DNA of 64,000 bases from positions 16,388 through 80,387 of the forward strand of contig DDQN01000036.1 of NCBI GenBank assembly GCA_002342685.1, given 5' to 3'. The notes beneath the pieces were generated by a model. The model saw nothing but the letters and a program-made list of their open reading frames with translations, did no database searches and was not told where the DNA came from. The position numbers and the translations under genes were made by a program. Positions 16,184-25,860 of the stretch are shown in pieces. The DNA comes from Vibrio sp. UBA2441 (GTDB lineage: Bacteria; Pseudomonadota; Gammaproteobacteria; Enterobacterales; Vibrionaceae). Position 1 is the stretch's first letter, and every line of letters begins with the position of its first letter.

Positions 16184-16921
16184 ATGAAAAACTTAGAAGG
16201 CAAAATAGCATTAGTCACTGGTGCGAGCCGTGGAATTGGTCGTGCCGTTGCGGAACTTCTTGTTGAACGTGGTGCCACAGTAATTGGCACTGCAACTAGT
16301 GAAAAAGGCGCAAATGCCATCAGTGAATATTTAGGCGATAACGGAAAAGGGTTAGCGCTAAATGTGACCGAGCCAGAATCTATTCAACAAGTACTGAAAA
16401 CAATTAACGATGAATTTGGCAGTTTGGATATTTTGGTTAATAATGCTGGTATTACTCGTGACAACCTGTTGATGCGTATGAAAGATGACGAATGGACAGA
16501 CATCATGGATACGAACCTAACGGCTATTTTCCGTCTATCGAAAGCGGTACTTCGCGGTATGATGAAAAAACGTAACGGACGTATCATTAATGTTGGTTCA
16601 GTTGTTGGTACCATGGGTAATGCTGGTCAGACTAACTATGCGGCAGCCAAAGCCGGTGTTATTGGTTTCACTAAATCAATGGCGAGAGAAGTTGCTTCTC
16701 GTGGTGTCACAGTTAACACTGTTGCACCAGGTTTTATTGAAACTGATATGACAAAAGCACTGAATGATGAGCAGCGTGCTGCTACACTATCTCAAGTGCC
16801 TGCTGGTCGTTTAGGTGATCCGCGTGAAATTGCTGCATCAGTGGCATTTTTAGCTTCTCCGGAAGCCGCTTATATCACGGGAGAAACCCTCCATGTGAAT
16901 GGCGGAATGTACATGGTTTAA
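16184..16921 (+). CDS. fabG: 3-oxoacyl-ACP reductase (FabG)
   Basis: NADPH-dependent reductase of the fatty acid elongation cycle, short-chain dehydrogenase family, 245 aa. Visible: cofactor loop TGASRGIGRAVAE near residue 12, the NNAG motif near 86, and the catalytic set S139, Y152 and K156 (NYAAAKAG). It ends with HVNGGMYMV, a FabG hallmark. Fifteen bases separate it from fabD. Confidence 0.97.
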   Translation: MKNLEGKIALVTGASRGIGRAVAELLVERGATVIGTATSEKGANAISEYLGDNGKGLALNVTEPESIQQVLKTINDEFGSLDILVNNAGITRDNLLMRMKDDEWTDIMDTNLTAIFRLSKAVLRGMMKKRNGRIINVGSVVGTMGNAGQTNYAAAKAGVIGFTKSMAREVASRGVTVNTVAPGFIETDMTKALNDEQRAATLSQVPAGRLGDPREIAASVAFLASPEAAYITGETLHVNGGMYMV

Positions 16922-17087
16922 ATTTTATGCAAATATTTTGCATGATTTAAGTCAAAATTAAGTACTATTTCGGTTAAAATCGTGAAAATTGTGGTTTGAC
17001 CAGCACGGTCAGTCTTGCAACTTTTAAAAGTTTGAATAAACTACGGAAAACATCGCATATCGCGAACTCTGTAAAGGAAAAGAAAAA

Positions 17088-17321
17088 ATGAGCAACATCG
17101 AAGAACGCGTAAAGAAAATCATTGTTGAACAACTAGGTGTGGACGAAGCAGAAGTTAAAAACGAAGCTTCTTTTGTTGATGATCTAGGTGCAGATTCTCT
17201 AGACACTGTTGAGCTTGTAATGGCTCTAGAAGAAGAGTTCGACACTGAGATTCCAGACGAAGAAGCAGAGAAAATCACTACTGTTCAAGCTGCGATCGAC
17301 TACGTAAACAGCGCTCAGTAA
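17088..17321 (+). CDS. acpP: Acyl carrier protein
   Basis: Small acidic carrier, 77 aa, that holds growing acyl chains on 4'-phosphopantetheine at S37 in the invariant DSL motif ([19 protein letters not shown]). It starts [12 protein letters not shown] and ends YVNSAQ. It has its own 166-base upstream region with a TTGACC hexamer at about 16996, consistent with the separate strong acpP promoter known in E. coli, and is followed by a strong terminator. Confidence 0.98.
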
Positions 17322-17332
17322 TAGTTCTCTCC

Positions 17333-17361
17333 CAGGCGGTCGCCCTTGACCGCCTGAGTTT
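17333..17361 (+). terminator. Rho-independent terminator after acpP
   Basis: Perfect 9-bp GC-rich stem, CAGGCGGTC (17333-17341) and GACCGCCTG (17348-17356), with a 6-base loop, then AGTTTT. It probably gives a short abundant acpP transcript, with partial read-through into fabF. Confidence 0.85.
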
Positions 17362-17417
17362 TACCCCATATTCTCTTATCTTTATATATCAATAATTCAA
17401 TCCCGGAGAGTAAAATC

Positions 17418-18659
17418 GTGTCCAAGCGTCGTGTTGTTGTCACTGGCATGGGTATGTTGTCACCGGTAGGTAACAATGTAGAATCTTCATGGAAGGCCCT
17501 GCTAGAAGGTCAAAGTGGTATCGTTAATATTGAGCACTTTGATACATCCGAATTCACTACTCGTTTTGCTGGTTTAGTCAAAGACTTTAACTGCGAAGAG
17601 TATATGTCAAAAAAAGATGCCCGTAAGATGGACTTGTTCATCCAGTACGGCGTCGCAGCAGGAATGCAGGCTCTTGACGATTCTGGCCTGTCTGTTACCG
17701 AAGAAAACGCACCTCGCGTTGGTGTTGCGATAGGCTCTGGTATTGGTGGCCTTGGGTTAATTGAAACGGGTCACACCGCTTTAGTTAATAAAGGACCGCG
17801 AAAAATCAGCCCATTCTTTGTTCCGTCCACTATCGTCAATATGATTGCTGGCCATATCTCTATTATGAGAGGCTTACGCGGTCCTAATATCGCTATCTCG
17901 ACGGCGTGTACTACTGGCCTGCATAATATTGGTCATGCAGCACGTATGATTGCTTACGGCGATGCAGAGGCCATGGTTGCTGGTGGCGCTGAAAAAGCCT
18001 CTACGCCTCTTGGTATGGGTGGTTTTGCTGCCGCTAAAGCGCTATCGACTCGAAACGAAGAGCCACAAAAAGCGTCACGTCCTTGGGATAAAGACCGCGA
18101 TGGTTTTGTGCTTGGTGACGGTGCTGGCATGATGGTACTGGAAGAGTATGAACATGCAAAAGCGCGTGGAGCGAAAATCTATTGTGAAATCGTAGGTTTT
18201 GGTATGAGTGGTGATGCTCATCATATGACATCCCCAAGTGAAGATGGATCCGGTGGTGCTCTTGCGATGGAAGCGGCGATGCGTGACGCAGGCATTACTG
18301 GTGAGCAGATTGGTTACATTAATGCTCACGGTACATCTACACCTGCGGGTGATGTGGCAGAGTTACGTGGTGTTAAGCGTGCGCTTGGAGAAGAAGCTTG
18401 CAAAAATGTGCTTGTTTCATCGACCAAGTCAATGACTGGCCACCTATTAGGTGCTGCTGGCTCCGTTGAAGCCATCATTACGGCATTAACTCTGGTTGAT
18501 CAAATCGTCCCACCAACTATCAACCTTGACAATCCTGATGAAGGTTGTGATTTAGACCTTGTGCCACATACGGCACGAAAAGTTGATATTGAATATGCTC
18601 TTTGCAATTCATTTGGCTTTGGTGGTACTAACGGCTCTCTCATCTTTAAAAAGATGTAA
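17418..18659 (+). CDS. fabF: Beta-ketoacyl-ACP synthase II (FabF)
   Basis: Condensing enzyme of fatty acid elongation, 413 aa. The Cys-His-His triad is present: C164 in STACTTG, H304 in NAHGTSTPAGD and H342 in SMTGHLLGAAG. The C-terminal FGFGGTNGSLIFKK is typical. The start is GTG (MSKRRVVVTG), preceded by CGGAGAG. It follows acpP and its terminator by about 60 bases. Confidence 0.97.
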   Translation: MSKRRVVVTGMGMLSPVGNNVESSWKALLEGQSGIVNIEHFDTSEFTTRFAGLVKDFNCEEYMSKKDARKMDLFIQYGVAAGMQALDDSGLSVTEENAPRVGVAIGSGIGGLGLIETGHTALVNKGPRKISPFFVPSTIVNMIAGHISIMRGLRGPNIAISTACTTGLHNIGHAARMIAYGDAEAMVAGGAEKASTPLGMGGFAAAKALSTRNEEPQKASRPWDKDRDGFVLGDGAGMMVLEEYEHAKARGAKIYCEIVGFGMSGDAHHMTSPSEDGSGGALAMEAAMRDAGITGEQIGYINAHGTSTPAGDVAELRGVKRALGEEACKNVLVSSTKSMTGHLLGAAGSVEAIITALTLVDQIVPPTINLDNPDEGCDLDLVPHTARKVDIEYALCNSFGFGGTNGSLIFKKM

Positions 18660-18714
18660 TTATTGAGAGGGTTTGCCTTTCTCATAATAAAGGCAGCATA
18701 AGATAAAATTGAAT

Positions 18715-18747
18715 ACGGCTTAATGCTTTGCATTGAGCCGTTTTTTA
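18715..18747 (+). terminator. Rho-independent terminator after fabF
   Basis: A stem of ACGGCT...ATGC against GCAT...AGCCGT with small mismatches and a short loop, followed by TTTTTT. It closes the fab operon before pabC. Confidence 0.75.
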
Positions 18748-18863
18748 TTTCTCAAGATACACTGCAATGTCTGGTATTATGTCATTTGATTTTAAGTGGA
18801 GCTGCACTCTGAAAGTGTTTGGGCACTTATCGGAGCTTTCAATTTAGTGGGTAGGGTGAAAAG

Positions 18864-19667
18864 ATGTTTTGGGTAAATGGAACACTGGCGACAGATATCT
18901 CTTTAGCTGATCGTTCTTTTCAATATGGCGACGGCTGTTTTACCACCATACTGACTAAATATGGGGAGCCTCAGGATTGGCAATTGCACCTTGAGCGCAT
19001 GCAGGCTTGTTTATTGCTACTTCAGATCGATATTCCCAATTGGTCACAAATTGAAGCTTGGGTCAAAAAAGCCGCGGTTCAAGAACCATTGGCAGGTATC
19101 AAGCTGCATATTAGTCGTGGAGACGGCGGCAGAGGTTATAGCCCAATCGGCGCAGACAATGCCGTTGTGACCATAAATTCGTTTTCCTATCCGACACATT
19201 ATTCGACATGGCAGGAAAAAGGAGTGAGTTTAGGAGCGTGTCAGCTGAAGCTCGGAATATCACCGATGCTGGCTGGACATAAACACAACAACCGGCTTGA
19301 GCAGGTATTGTTGAAGCTGGAAGCAGAGCAGCAAGGGTATCAAGATGCCTTGGTGTTTGATATAGAAGACCGCCTTATAGAAACCACCATGGCCAATCTT
19401 TTCTGGGTAAAAGACGCCATTATCTATACCCCAGACTTATCATTATGTGGTGTGGCTGGAGTAGGTAGACGAAAGGTGATTCAACAGGCGGAAAAATTGA
19501 ATTTAGTTGTAAAGATAGGACAGTTTGATATTAAACACATCCAAGCTGCCGACGAAGTTTTTGTGACCAATGCTTTAATTGGTGTTGCCCCCGTTACTCA
19601 AATTGGTAATGTACATTTTGAAATAGGCAACATAACACGACGTTTTCAGGAGAAGTTAAGTTCGTGA
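18864..19667 (+). CDS. pabC: 4-amino-4-deoxychorismate lyase (PabC)
   Basis: PLP enzyme of folate synthesis that releases p-aminobenzoate and pyruvate from aminodeoxychorismate; fold-type IV aminotransferase family, 267 aa. The PLP lysine is K140 in GHKHNNRLEQ. Also visible are the N-terminal DRSFQYGDGCFTT, ETTMANLFWVKD near 174 and EVFVTNALIGVAPV near 231. It overlaps mltG by 4 bases (GTGA), so translation is coupled, the same pabC-mltG-tmk-holB order as in E. coli. Confidence 0.95.
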   Translation: MFWVNGTLATDISLADRSFQYGDGCFTTILTKYGEPQDWQLHLERMQACLLLLQIDIPNWSQIEAWVKKAAVQEPLAGIKLHISRGDGGRGYSPIGADNAVVTINSFSYPTHYSTWQEKGVSLGACQLKLGISPMLAGHKHNNRLEQVLLKLEAEQQGYQDALVFDIEDRLIETTMANLFWVKDAIIYTPDLSLCGVAGVGRRKVIQQAEKLNLVVKIGQFDIKHIQAADEVFVTNALIGVAPVTQIGNVHFEIGNITRRFQEKLSS

Positions 19668-20680
19668 TTAAGAAATTTTTAGTGGTACTGCTATGCGGCC
19701 TAGTGATCGCAGGCGGTGGCTTTTTATACGTAAAGCAGCAGACGAACGAGTATGCTGAGCAAGTAATACAAATAACAGAACCTAGCCTGGTTTCTATAAA
19801 AAATGGCAGTAGTTTTTCCTCGGTATTAAAGCAGTTAGAGGCGCAGAGTTGGATTGAGCCCAGCTCTTTTTCGACATTGTTGCGCAGACTTCGGCCCGAA
19901 CTGATCAAAATCAAAGCTGGCACCTTTATGCTTCAACCCGATATGTCACTGGCGGATACGTTGTTATTCATCTCTAAGGGCAAAGAACATCAGTTTGCCA
20001 TTACCTTTGTTGAGGGAAGCCGGTTTTCGGAGTGGAGAGCGATATTTAAAAATGCTGAGTTCTTAGACCATCAAACAGATGACTTATCAGAACAAGAGGT
20101 CGCAGCGAAGTTAGACATGTCTGGTAAGAAACTAGAAGGCCTTTTTCTGGCGGAGACGTACCACTACACAGCGGGAACGTCTGATCTCGATATCTTAAAG
20201 CGCGCAAACAGAGATTTAAACGCGGCGCTTAATGAAAGTTGGGAATCGCGACAAAAGCAGTTACCGCTAAAATCCTCTTATGAAGCATTAACGCTTGCGT
20301 CTATTATTGAAAAAGAGACCGCAATAGAATCAGAAAGAGCGACAGTATCTTCCGTATTTGTAAATCGTTTGAAGCGCGGTATGCGTCTCCAAACGGACCC
20401 TACGGTAATTTATGGAATGGGTGATAACTATAACGGTAATATTCGTAAAAAAGACCTCAGGACAGCAACACCTTACAATACCTATGTGATTAAAGGACTG
20501 CCGCCGACACCAATCGCCATGGTAGGAAAGTCGTCTATTGAGGCGGCATTGAACCCAGAAAAAACCAAATTTTTATACTTTGTCGCCAGTGGTACTGGTG
20601 GCCATGTATTTTCAAAAAATCTGACAGAGCATAATCGCGCTGTGAAACAATATTTAAGACAATTAAGAAAGAAAAAATGA
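19664..20680 (+). CDS. mltG: Endolytic murein transglycosylase MltG (YceG)
   Basis: Inner-membrane lytic transglycosylase that cuts nascent glycan strands, 338 aa. One N-terminal anchor (about residues 4-21) is followed by a LysM-like region and the YceG catalytic domain with ASIIEKETAIESERATV, containing the glutamates at 216 and 218 in the catalytic motif, then RLKRGMRLQTDPTVIYG and the PYNTYVIKGLPPTPI stretch. The GTG start overlaps pabC, and the end overlaps tmk by 4 bases. Confidence 0.95.
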   Translation: MIKKFLVVLLCGLVIAGGGFLYVKQQTNEYAEQVIQITEPSLVSIKNGSSFSSVLKQLEAQSWIEPSSFSTLLRRLRPELIKIKAGTFMLQPDMSLADTLLFISKGKEHQFAITFVEGSRFSEWRAIFKNAEFLDHQTDDLSEQEVAAKLDMSGKKLEGLFLAETYHYTAGTSDLDILKRANRDLNAALNESWESRQKQLPLKSSYEALTLASIIEKETAIESERATVSSVFVNRLKRGMRLQTDPTVIYGMGDNYNGNIRKKDLRTATPYNTYVIKGLPPTPIAMVGKSSIEAALNPEKTKFLYFVASGTGGHVFSKNLTEHNRAVKQYLRQLRKKK

Positions 20681-21312
20681 ATAAAGCTAAGTTTATTGTT
20701 GTAGAGGGTCTCGAAGGGGCTGGGAAAAGCACCGCTATCGCGGCCATCAAACAGACACTTCATCGTCAGGGTATCGATGATATTGTGAATACACGAGAAC
20801 CTGGTGGTACTGTACTGGCAGAGAAAATGAGAGCGCTGGTAAAAGAAGAACACCAAGGCGAAGTGCTTCAAGACATGACGGAGCTACTGCTTATCTATGC
20901 GGCGAGAGTACAGCTAGTCGAAAATGTAATTAAGCCCGCATTAAATGAAGGGCACTGGGTTGTTGGTGACAGACATGATATGTCTTCTCAGGCGTATCAA
21001 GGGGGCGGGCGTCAGATCGACCCCAATGTTATGTCAAACCTTAAGCAGGCCACACTTGGAGACTTTAAACCAGACTTAACCCTGTACTTAGACCTCGACC
21101 CTAAACTTGGCCTAGATAGAGCCAGAGGCAGGGGAGAGCTGGACAGAATTGAGAAAATGGACATTAGTTTTTTTGAACGCTCGCGAGCACGTTACCTTGA
21201 GTTGGCTAATTCTGATGCATCTGTGTTTATCATTGATGCCAGTCAGAATATCGATCAGGTTACCGCCAGCATCGAATCTTGCTTGATTCGGTGGTTAGAA
21301 ATCAATAAATAA
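20677..21312 (+). CDS. tmk: Thymidylate kinase
   Basis: Phosphorylates dTMP to dTDP. 211 aa, P-loop GLEGAGKST near residue 11, the DR(H/Y) motif VVGDRHDMSSQAYQGGGR near 96 and a LID segment RARGRGELDRIE near 145. The start ATG overlaps the mltG stop (ATGA). It is part of the pabC-mltG-tmk-holB-ycfH operon. Confidence 0.96.
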   Translation: MNKAKFIVVEGLEGAGKSTAIAAIKQTLHRQGIDDIVNTREPGGTVLAEKMRALVKEEHQGEVLQDMTELLLIYAARVQLVENVIKPALNEGHWVVGDRHDMSSQAYQGGGRQIDPNVMSNLKQATLGDFKPDLTLYLDLDPKLGLDRARGRGELDRIEKMDISFFERSRARYLELANSDASVFIIDASQNIDQVTASIESCLIRWLEINK

Positions 21313-21324
21313 GCTTAAGTGATT

Positions 21325-22290
21325 ATGCTTGAAATATACCCTTGGTTAACGCCAGTTTGGCATAAATGGCAAGCGTTGAGTGAAACGCACCTTGTTTCGG
21401 GAGCCATGTTATGTTCGGCACCAAACGGCTATGGTGTCGAACAAATGGCAAAAATATTTGCTCATACGCTAGCTTGTCATAATTCGACATCGGAACCTTG
21501 CGGTTTTTGCCATTCTTGTACCTTGGCAGACGCAGGAAATCATCCGGACATTCATTGGGTAATACCTGAAAAAGAAGGTAAAACCATCACGGTTGATCAG
21601 ATAAGACGTTGCAATCAGTGGGCGTTAGAGTCTTCGCAACTCGCGGGTAAGCGAATTATTATTATCGCACCTGCCGAAGCGATGAACGAATCTGCCTCAA
21701 ACGCATTGCTAAAAACCTTAGAGTCCCCCTCAGAACATTGCGTGTTTTTACTGTTAACCAATAACAGAAACCGATTATTGCCAACCATAATAAGCCGCTG
21801 TCAAAAATGGGACTTGGCAGAGCCTGACATTAACCAAACCTACCAATGGCTTGAAAGTCAGACTGCCAAAGACATCAATTTTACTGGAATACGTTTAAGC
21901 CAAGGCGCCCCATTAAAAGCACTCAATTTTTTTGAGCAGAATCAATACCAAGATTTTCAGCAGCTAGAGTCTAATTTTTATTGCTTGTTAAGGGATGAAA
22001 GTACCGACTACACAAATGCATGGAAAATGATAAAAGACGACGTGCTGAACCGCTTGCACTGGCTATACATTATATTGACTGACGTACAAAAGACGCATTT
22101 TGGTCTAGAGGAGATAGGACGATGCAGCAAGAGCCATGAGCTTGCTGAAATCGTCTCTTACCAAGCCGCTTACAATGCGATGCTAAAGTTAATAGAACTA
22201 ATAAATCAATTAACTCATTTTACAGGGCTGAATAGTGAACTCATGTTTACTAATTGGTTAATAGAGATTCAAGAGGAAATATGTTCGTAG
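21325..22290 (+). CDS. holB: DNA polymerase III subunit delta prime
   Basis: Clamp-loader subunit, AAA+ fold, about 321 aa. It keeps the zinc-binding cysteines (CHNSTSEPCGFCHSC near residues 50-64) and NASNALLKTLE-like ESASNALLKTLESPSEHCVF near 135, while the P-loop region is degenerate (APNGYGVEQ), as in E. coli delta prime, which does not bind ATP. The ATG start gives MLEIYPWLTP; a GTG six bases earlier (21319) is an alternative. It overlaps the TatD-family gene by 10 bases. Confidence 0.93.
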   Translation: MLEIYPWLTPVWHKWQALSETHLVSGAMLCSAPNGYGVEQMAKIFAHTLACHNSTSEPCGFCHSCTLADAGNHPDIHWVIPEKEGKTITVDQIRRCNQWALESSQLAGKRIIIIAPAEAMNESASNALLKTLESPSEHCVFLLLTNNRNRLLPTIISRCQKWDLAEPDINQTYQWLESQTAKDINFTGIRLSQGAPLKALNFFEQNQYQDFQQLESNFYCLLRDESTDYTNAWKMIKDDVLNRLHWLYIILTDVQKTHFGLEEIGRCSKSHELAEIVSYQAAYNAMLKLIELINQLTHFTGLNSELMFTNWLIEIQEEICS

Positions 22291-23048
22291 ATTCCCATTG
22301 TCACCTAGACAAACTAGATTATGAATCACTTCATGACGGTATCAATGATGTTGTTCAAAAAGCAACACAGGCACGAGTGACTGAACTGCTTTCCGTGGGT
22401 GTTACATTGGATGCTTTTCCCGCCATGATGGCGATGATAGAGCCTTACGATAATATATACGCCTCATGTGGAGTGCATCCACTTGACGTAGAAAGTTCCT
22501 TTTCGTTAGAGCAGTTAAAAGCGTATGCCAGTCATTCTAAAGTAGTGGCAATTGGAGAGACAGGGCTGGACTATCATTACCAGCCAGAAACCGCAGTACT
22601 ACAAAGAGAACGATTTACACAACAGGTAGCGTTAGCGGTAGAACTGAATAAACCACTTATCATTCATACGCGAGATGCAAGAGAAGACACGTTAGCTATC
22701 TTAAAAGAAGGTCGCGCGGATAAATGTGGTGGTGTGATACATTGTTTTACTGAAGATATGGCGTTTGCCGAGCAGGCCATGGCGTTAGGGTTTTACATAT
22801 CAATTTCCGGTATTGTAACGTTCAGGCAGGCTATTGAACTTAAAAATGTGGTTAAACAGTTACCACTTGATCGCCTGCTGATAGAAACCGACTCTCCGTA
22901 TCTTGCCCCCGTTCCTCATCGTGGCAAGCAGAATCAACCCGCGTATGTGGTTGAAGTTGCACAGTATATCGCCCAATTAAAAGAAACCTCATTAACTGAG
23001 GTTGCTAATAAAACTACAAGTAATTTTAAAGATCTTTTTCTGCGTTAA
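22281..23048 (+). CDS. ycfH: TatD-family metal-dependent hydrolase (YcfH)
   Basis: Predicted DNase-type metal hydrolase, TIM barrel, 255 aa. Metal ligands are visible in VDSHCHLD at the start, GETGLDYHY near 92, IIHTRDA near 126, GGVIHCFTE near 152 and LIETDSPYLAP near 201. The start giving MFVDSHCHLD follows an AAGAGGAAAT ribosome site; a start at 22254 would add nine extra residues inside holB. It is the last gene of the tmk-holB operon, before a terminator. Confidence 0.93.
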   Translation: MFVDSHCHLDKLDYESLHDGINDVVQKATQARVTELLSVGVTLDAFPAMMAMIEPYDNIYASCGVHPLDVESSFSLEQLKAYASHSKVVAIGETGLDYHYQPETAVLQRERFTQQVALAVELNKPLIIHTRDAREDTLAILKEGRADKCGGVIHCFTEDMAFAEQAMALGFYISISGIVTFRQAIELKNVVKQLPLDRLLIETDSPYLAPVPHRGKQNQPAYVVEVAQYIAQLKETSLTEVANKTTSNFKDLFLR

Positions 23049-23081
23049 CTATTTAGTAAAAATACATTATAAATATATATT

Positions 23082-23111
23082 AAAAAACCACTCATAGCTG
23101 AGTGGTTTTTT
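23082..23111 (+). terminator. Rho-independent terminator after ycfH
   Basis: A perfect 13-bp stem, AAAAAACCACTCA and TGAGTGGTTTTTT, with a TAGC loop. The A-run and T-run make it functional in both directions. Confidence 0.9.
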
Positions 23112-23141
23112 ATTTGTATTTTTTGGTAAAGCTGAAAATAA

Positions 23142-23172
23142 AAAATCCAAGTGTTTTAAACACTTGGATTTT
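23142..23172 (-). terminator. Rho-independent terminator after ptsG
   Basis: A perfect 15-bp stem, AAAATCCAAGTGTTT and AAACACTTGGATTTT, around a single T. It lies 64 bases past the ptsG stop on the minus strand, back to back with the ycfH terminator. Confidence 0.85.
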
Positions 23173-23235
23173 ATTTAATTATTTTATGAAAGAAGGTTGA
23201 TATTAGGGGTATCAGTCTTTTTCATCTATGGCAGA

Positions 23236-24624
23236 TTAAGCAATTGCTTCCATCTGACCTTTAATAATTTCAGAGTGAGTTCCAAATACTGCCTGGAAGT
23301 TATCACCTTTAACAAATACACCAGCAGCACCAAGTTGTTTTAGTTTCTCAGTATCTACTTTAGAGCCATCGTTAACTGTTACACGTAGACGAGTAATACA
23401 AGCTTCTAAGTCTTTGATGTTATCTTTGCCGCCAAATGCTGCAGTGATGTTTAGTGCAAGTTCGTCGCTGCTTGTATCTGTCTGAACTTGTGACTCGCTT
23501 TCGTCTTCACGTCCAGGAGTTTGTAGGTTAAACGCCTTGATTAGGAAGGTGAATACTGAGAAGTAAATCGCTGCATATACAAGACCAACCAGAGGTAACA
23601 TCCAGCCATTAGTCGAGTGACCGAACAGTAGCGTGAAGTCAAATAGACCGTGGCTAAAGGTAGTACCGTGTTTGATACCAAGGACAATCATTACTACGAA
23701 TGCAGAACCAGCTAATAGAGCGTGTACTACGTATAGTAGTGGAGCAACAAATAGGAATGCGAATTCAATTGGTTCAGTGATACCTGTTAGGAACGAAGTC
23801 AGTGCTGCAGAACCTAGGATTGAAGCAACCATTTTTTGCTTGTTGCTTTTAGCAGTAACGAACATTGCAAGACAAGCAGCAGGCAGACCAAACATTTTGA
23901 ACATGTAACCACCAGCTAGGTTACCAGCAGTTGGGTCACCAGCAAGGTAGCGTGGGATTTCACCGCGAACAACTTCACCAGCTGCTGTTGTGAATTCACC
24001 TACTTCGTAGAAGAATGGTGCGTTCCAGATATGGTGTAGACCAAATGGGATTAGAGAACGCTCAACGATGCCGTAGATACCGAATGCAACTTCTGGAGAC
24101 TGGTAAGCAGCCCAGTTAGAGAATAGTTCGATACCAGCACCAATTGGTTGCCATACGATAGCAAGGATTGCTGCAACCACACACGCCGCAAGAGACGTAA
24201 CGATTGGAACAAAACGTTTACCACCGAAGAAGCCTAGGTAAGTAGGTAGTTTGATTGTGTGGTAGCGATTAAAGAGTTCCGCTGCAACCAGACCCATAAT
24301 TACGCCACCAAATACACCCGTATCCGTACCTTCAGCAACAACGCCAAGTACACGAGTCATGGTTAGATAACCTAATGCTGCTGCCAGTGCTGCAACACCA
24401 TCATTTTTTGTGAAACCAAGTGCAACACCGATTGCGAATAGCAATGCCATGTTTGCAAACACACCCAGACCAGCCTCGGTCATGATTTGTGCTACGATTT
24501 CTGGAAGGAATTTTGCAACTTCTGAGTTACCACCGATTCCTAAAAGGATACCTGCGGCAGGCATACATGCTACTGGTAGCATGAGGCTGCGCCCCATTTT
24601 TTGCATAGTACTAAAAATGTTCAT
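23236..24624 (-). CDS. ptsG: PTS glucose transporter subunit IICB (PtsG)
   Basis: Inner-membrane glucose permease that phosphorylates glucose on entry, 462 aa. Residues about 1-375 form the IIC channel, with the family stretches RSLMLPVACMPAAGILLG, FGLHHIWNAPFFYEVG and FLTGITEPIEF. Residues about 390-462 form the IIB domain, with the phosphorylated cysteine C409 in LEACITRLRV. There is no IIA domain, so Crr must supply phosphate. The linker NLQTPGRED is typical of PtsG. It is divergent from a response-regulator operon; the glucose repressor Mlc is encoded 8 kb away. Confidence 0.95.
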   Translation of the reverse strand: MNIFSTMQKMGRSLMLPVACMPAAGILLGIGGNSEVAKFLPEIVAQIMTEAGLGVFANMALLFAIGVALGFTKNDGVAALAAALGYLTMTRVLGVVAEGTDTGVFGGVIMGLVAAELFNRYHTIKLPTYLGFFGGKRFVPIVTSLAACVVAAILAIVWQPIGAGIELFSNWAAYQSPEVAFGIYGIVERSLIPFGLHHIWNAPFFYEVGEFTTAAGEVVRGEIPRYLAGDPTAGNLAGGYMFKMFGLPAACLAMFVTAKSNKQKMVASILGSAALTSFLTGITEPIEFAFLFVAPLLYVVHALLAGSAFVVMIVLGIKHGTTFSHGLFDFTLLFGHSTNGWMLPLVGLVYAAIYFSVFTFLIKAFNLQTPGREDESESQVQTDTSSDELALNITAAFGGKDNIKDLEACITRLRVTVNDGSKVDTEKLKQLGAAGVFVKGDNFQAVFGTHSEIIKGQMEAIA

Positions 24625-25140
24625 TTTAAACCCCGTTATACGTTTTTAGATAAACGTTAATTTGTTTTACGTTACCCATTAATTATTTTTAAAATAAGAA
24701 AATAACAATTTGTTTTAATTAATGAGTTTATGAATCTTCAGTGCCAGTAATTATTAATATAGTAGTCCGATTACATTAGGTAAATGTGTTTAGTTGCATT
24801 TACTGGTAACGCTATAAATAATGTTTTTGCTGACAGGGGATATAATAACCGCTTAAAAAAACGTATTTCGAGTCCATGGTCACGCTGAATGTAACAAAGA
24901 GTAACATAGCGCAAGGGTTGCGTAATAGTGTGGTAAATTTAGGTTATTGAATTAAAATATGCTCTTATAAGTGACTAAACAAATAGAGTTGTATTGCAAC
25001 AAGGGTTGCAGCGTCGCTGCCGATTTATTTTACAACGAACTAATTAGAGAGTAACGCAGTTAACGGAATATGAGCAGAAAATAGTAGAGTATGAAGCCTA
25101 TACTCAATTGATATACGGTAATGACGGGGGGAATGCCGAT
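24625..25140. promoter_or_regulatory. Divergent control region between ptsG and the two-component operon
   Basis: 516 gene-free bases separating ptsG (minus) from the response regulator (plus). It is AT-rich near ptsG and must hold both promoters. I see no CRP site close to consensus: TGTGTTTAGTTGCATT near 24785 matches only one half. The stretch ACGTATTTCGAGTC near 24861 has an Mlc-operator-like TATTTCG half but is unproven. The response regulator has GGGGGGAAT as ribosome site. Confidence 0.45.
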
Positions 25141-25860
25141 ATGTATGCAAAGAAACGAATTCTGGTGGTCGATGATGACCAAGACATTCGTGAACTATTG
25201 GATGAGTACTTAACCAGAGCAGGTTACACGGTTATTTTAGCCTCAGAGGGCGAAGAGATGAAGCGTCACCTGATAGAAGGTGAACCGGATTTAATCTTAT
25301 TAGATGTAATGTTGCCGGGTGACGACGGTTTTACCCTTTGCCAGTATGTACGAAAGTCCTCTAATGTGCCGATAATAATGCTGACCGCAGTATCGGATGA
25401 GACCGATCAAATTATTGGTCTGGAAATTGGTGCGGATGATTACGTAGCAAAACCTTTTAGTCCTCGACAGCTTACCGCCCGAATAAAAGCCATGTTACGC
25501 CGGACGCGTGTTGTAGAGGTTGCAGCGCCCAAGCCTCAACTGATTAAGTTCGATCATTGGCAATTACATGTACGCACACACACATTAACGGATATAGATA
25601 CAGGTAGTGAGTTTGAGTTGTCAGGAAAAGATTTCACTCTATTAATGCTATTTTTGGATCACCCCAATGAAATACTCGATCGAGATTCCATCTCTCAGGT
25701 AATGAAAGGCCGTAATGCGTTGCCGACAGAGCGAGGGTTAGATGTGCAACTAAGTCGACTTCGAAACCAGTTGGGTGATAGCGGTAAAAAGCCTAAATTA
25801 ATTAAAACAATGCGAGGAGATGGTTATATTCTTGCGGCTGATGTGATTTATGAACACTAA
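25141..25860 (+). CDS. OmpR-family response regulator
   Basis: Two-component transcription regulator, 239 aa. The receiver domain (about 5-118) has the acidic pocket DDD near 11-13, phospho-acceptor D55 in LILLDVMLPG and the lysine in AKPF near 104. The OmpR-type winged helix (about 140-235) ends with GLDVQLSRLRNQLGDSGKKPKLIKTMRGDGYIL in two segments typical of the family. The ATG giving MYAKKRILVV is preceded by GGGGGGAAT; an upstream start at 25108 would add eleven residues. It overlaps the kinase gene by 11 bases. The context with a sugar-binding protein and ptsG suggests sugar-responsive control, similar to GltR of Pseudomonas. Confidence 0.9.
   Translation: MYAKKRILVVDDDQDIRELLDEYLTRAGYTVILASEGEEMKRHLIEGEPDLILLDVMLPGDDGFTLCQYVRKSSNVPIIMLTAVSDETDQIIGLEIGADDYVAKPFSPRQLTARIKAMLRRTRVVEVAAPKPQLIKFDHWQLHVRTHTLTDIDTGSEFELSGKDFTLLMLFLDHPNEILDRDSISQVMKGRNALPTERGLDVQLSRLRNQLGDSGKKPKLIKTMRGDGYILAADVIYEH

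Noticed and set aside
24783..24804. CRP site upstream of ptsG
   Set aside because: The first half TGTG is present, but the second half GCATT does not match TCACA; too weak to claim.
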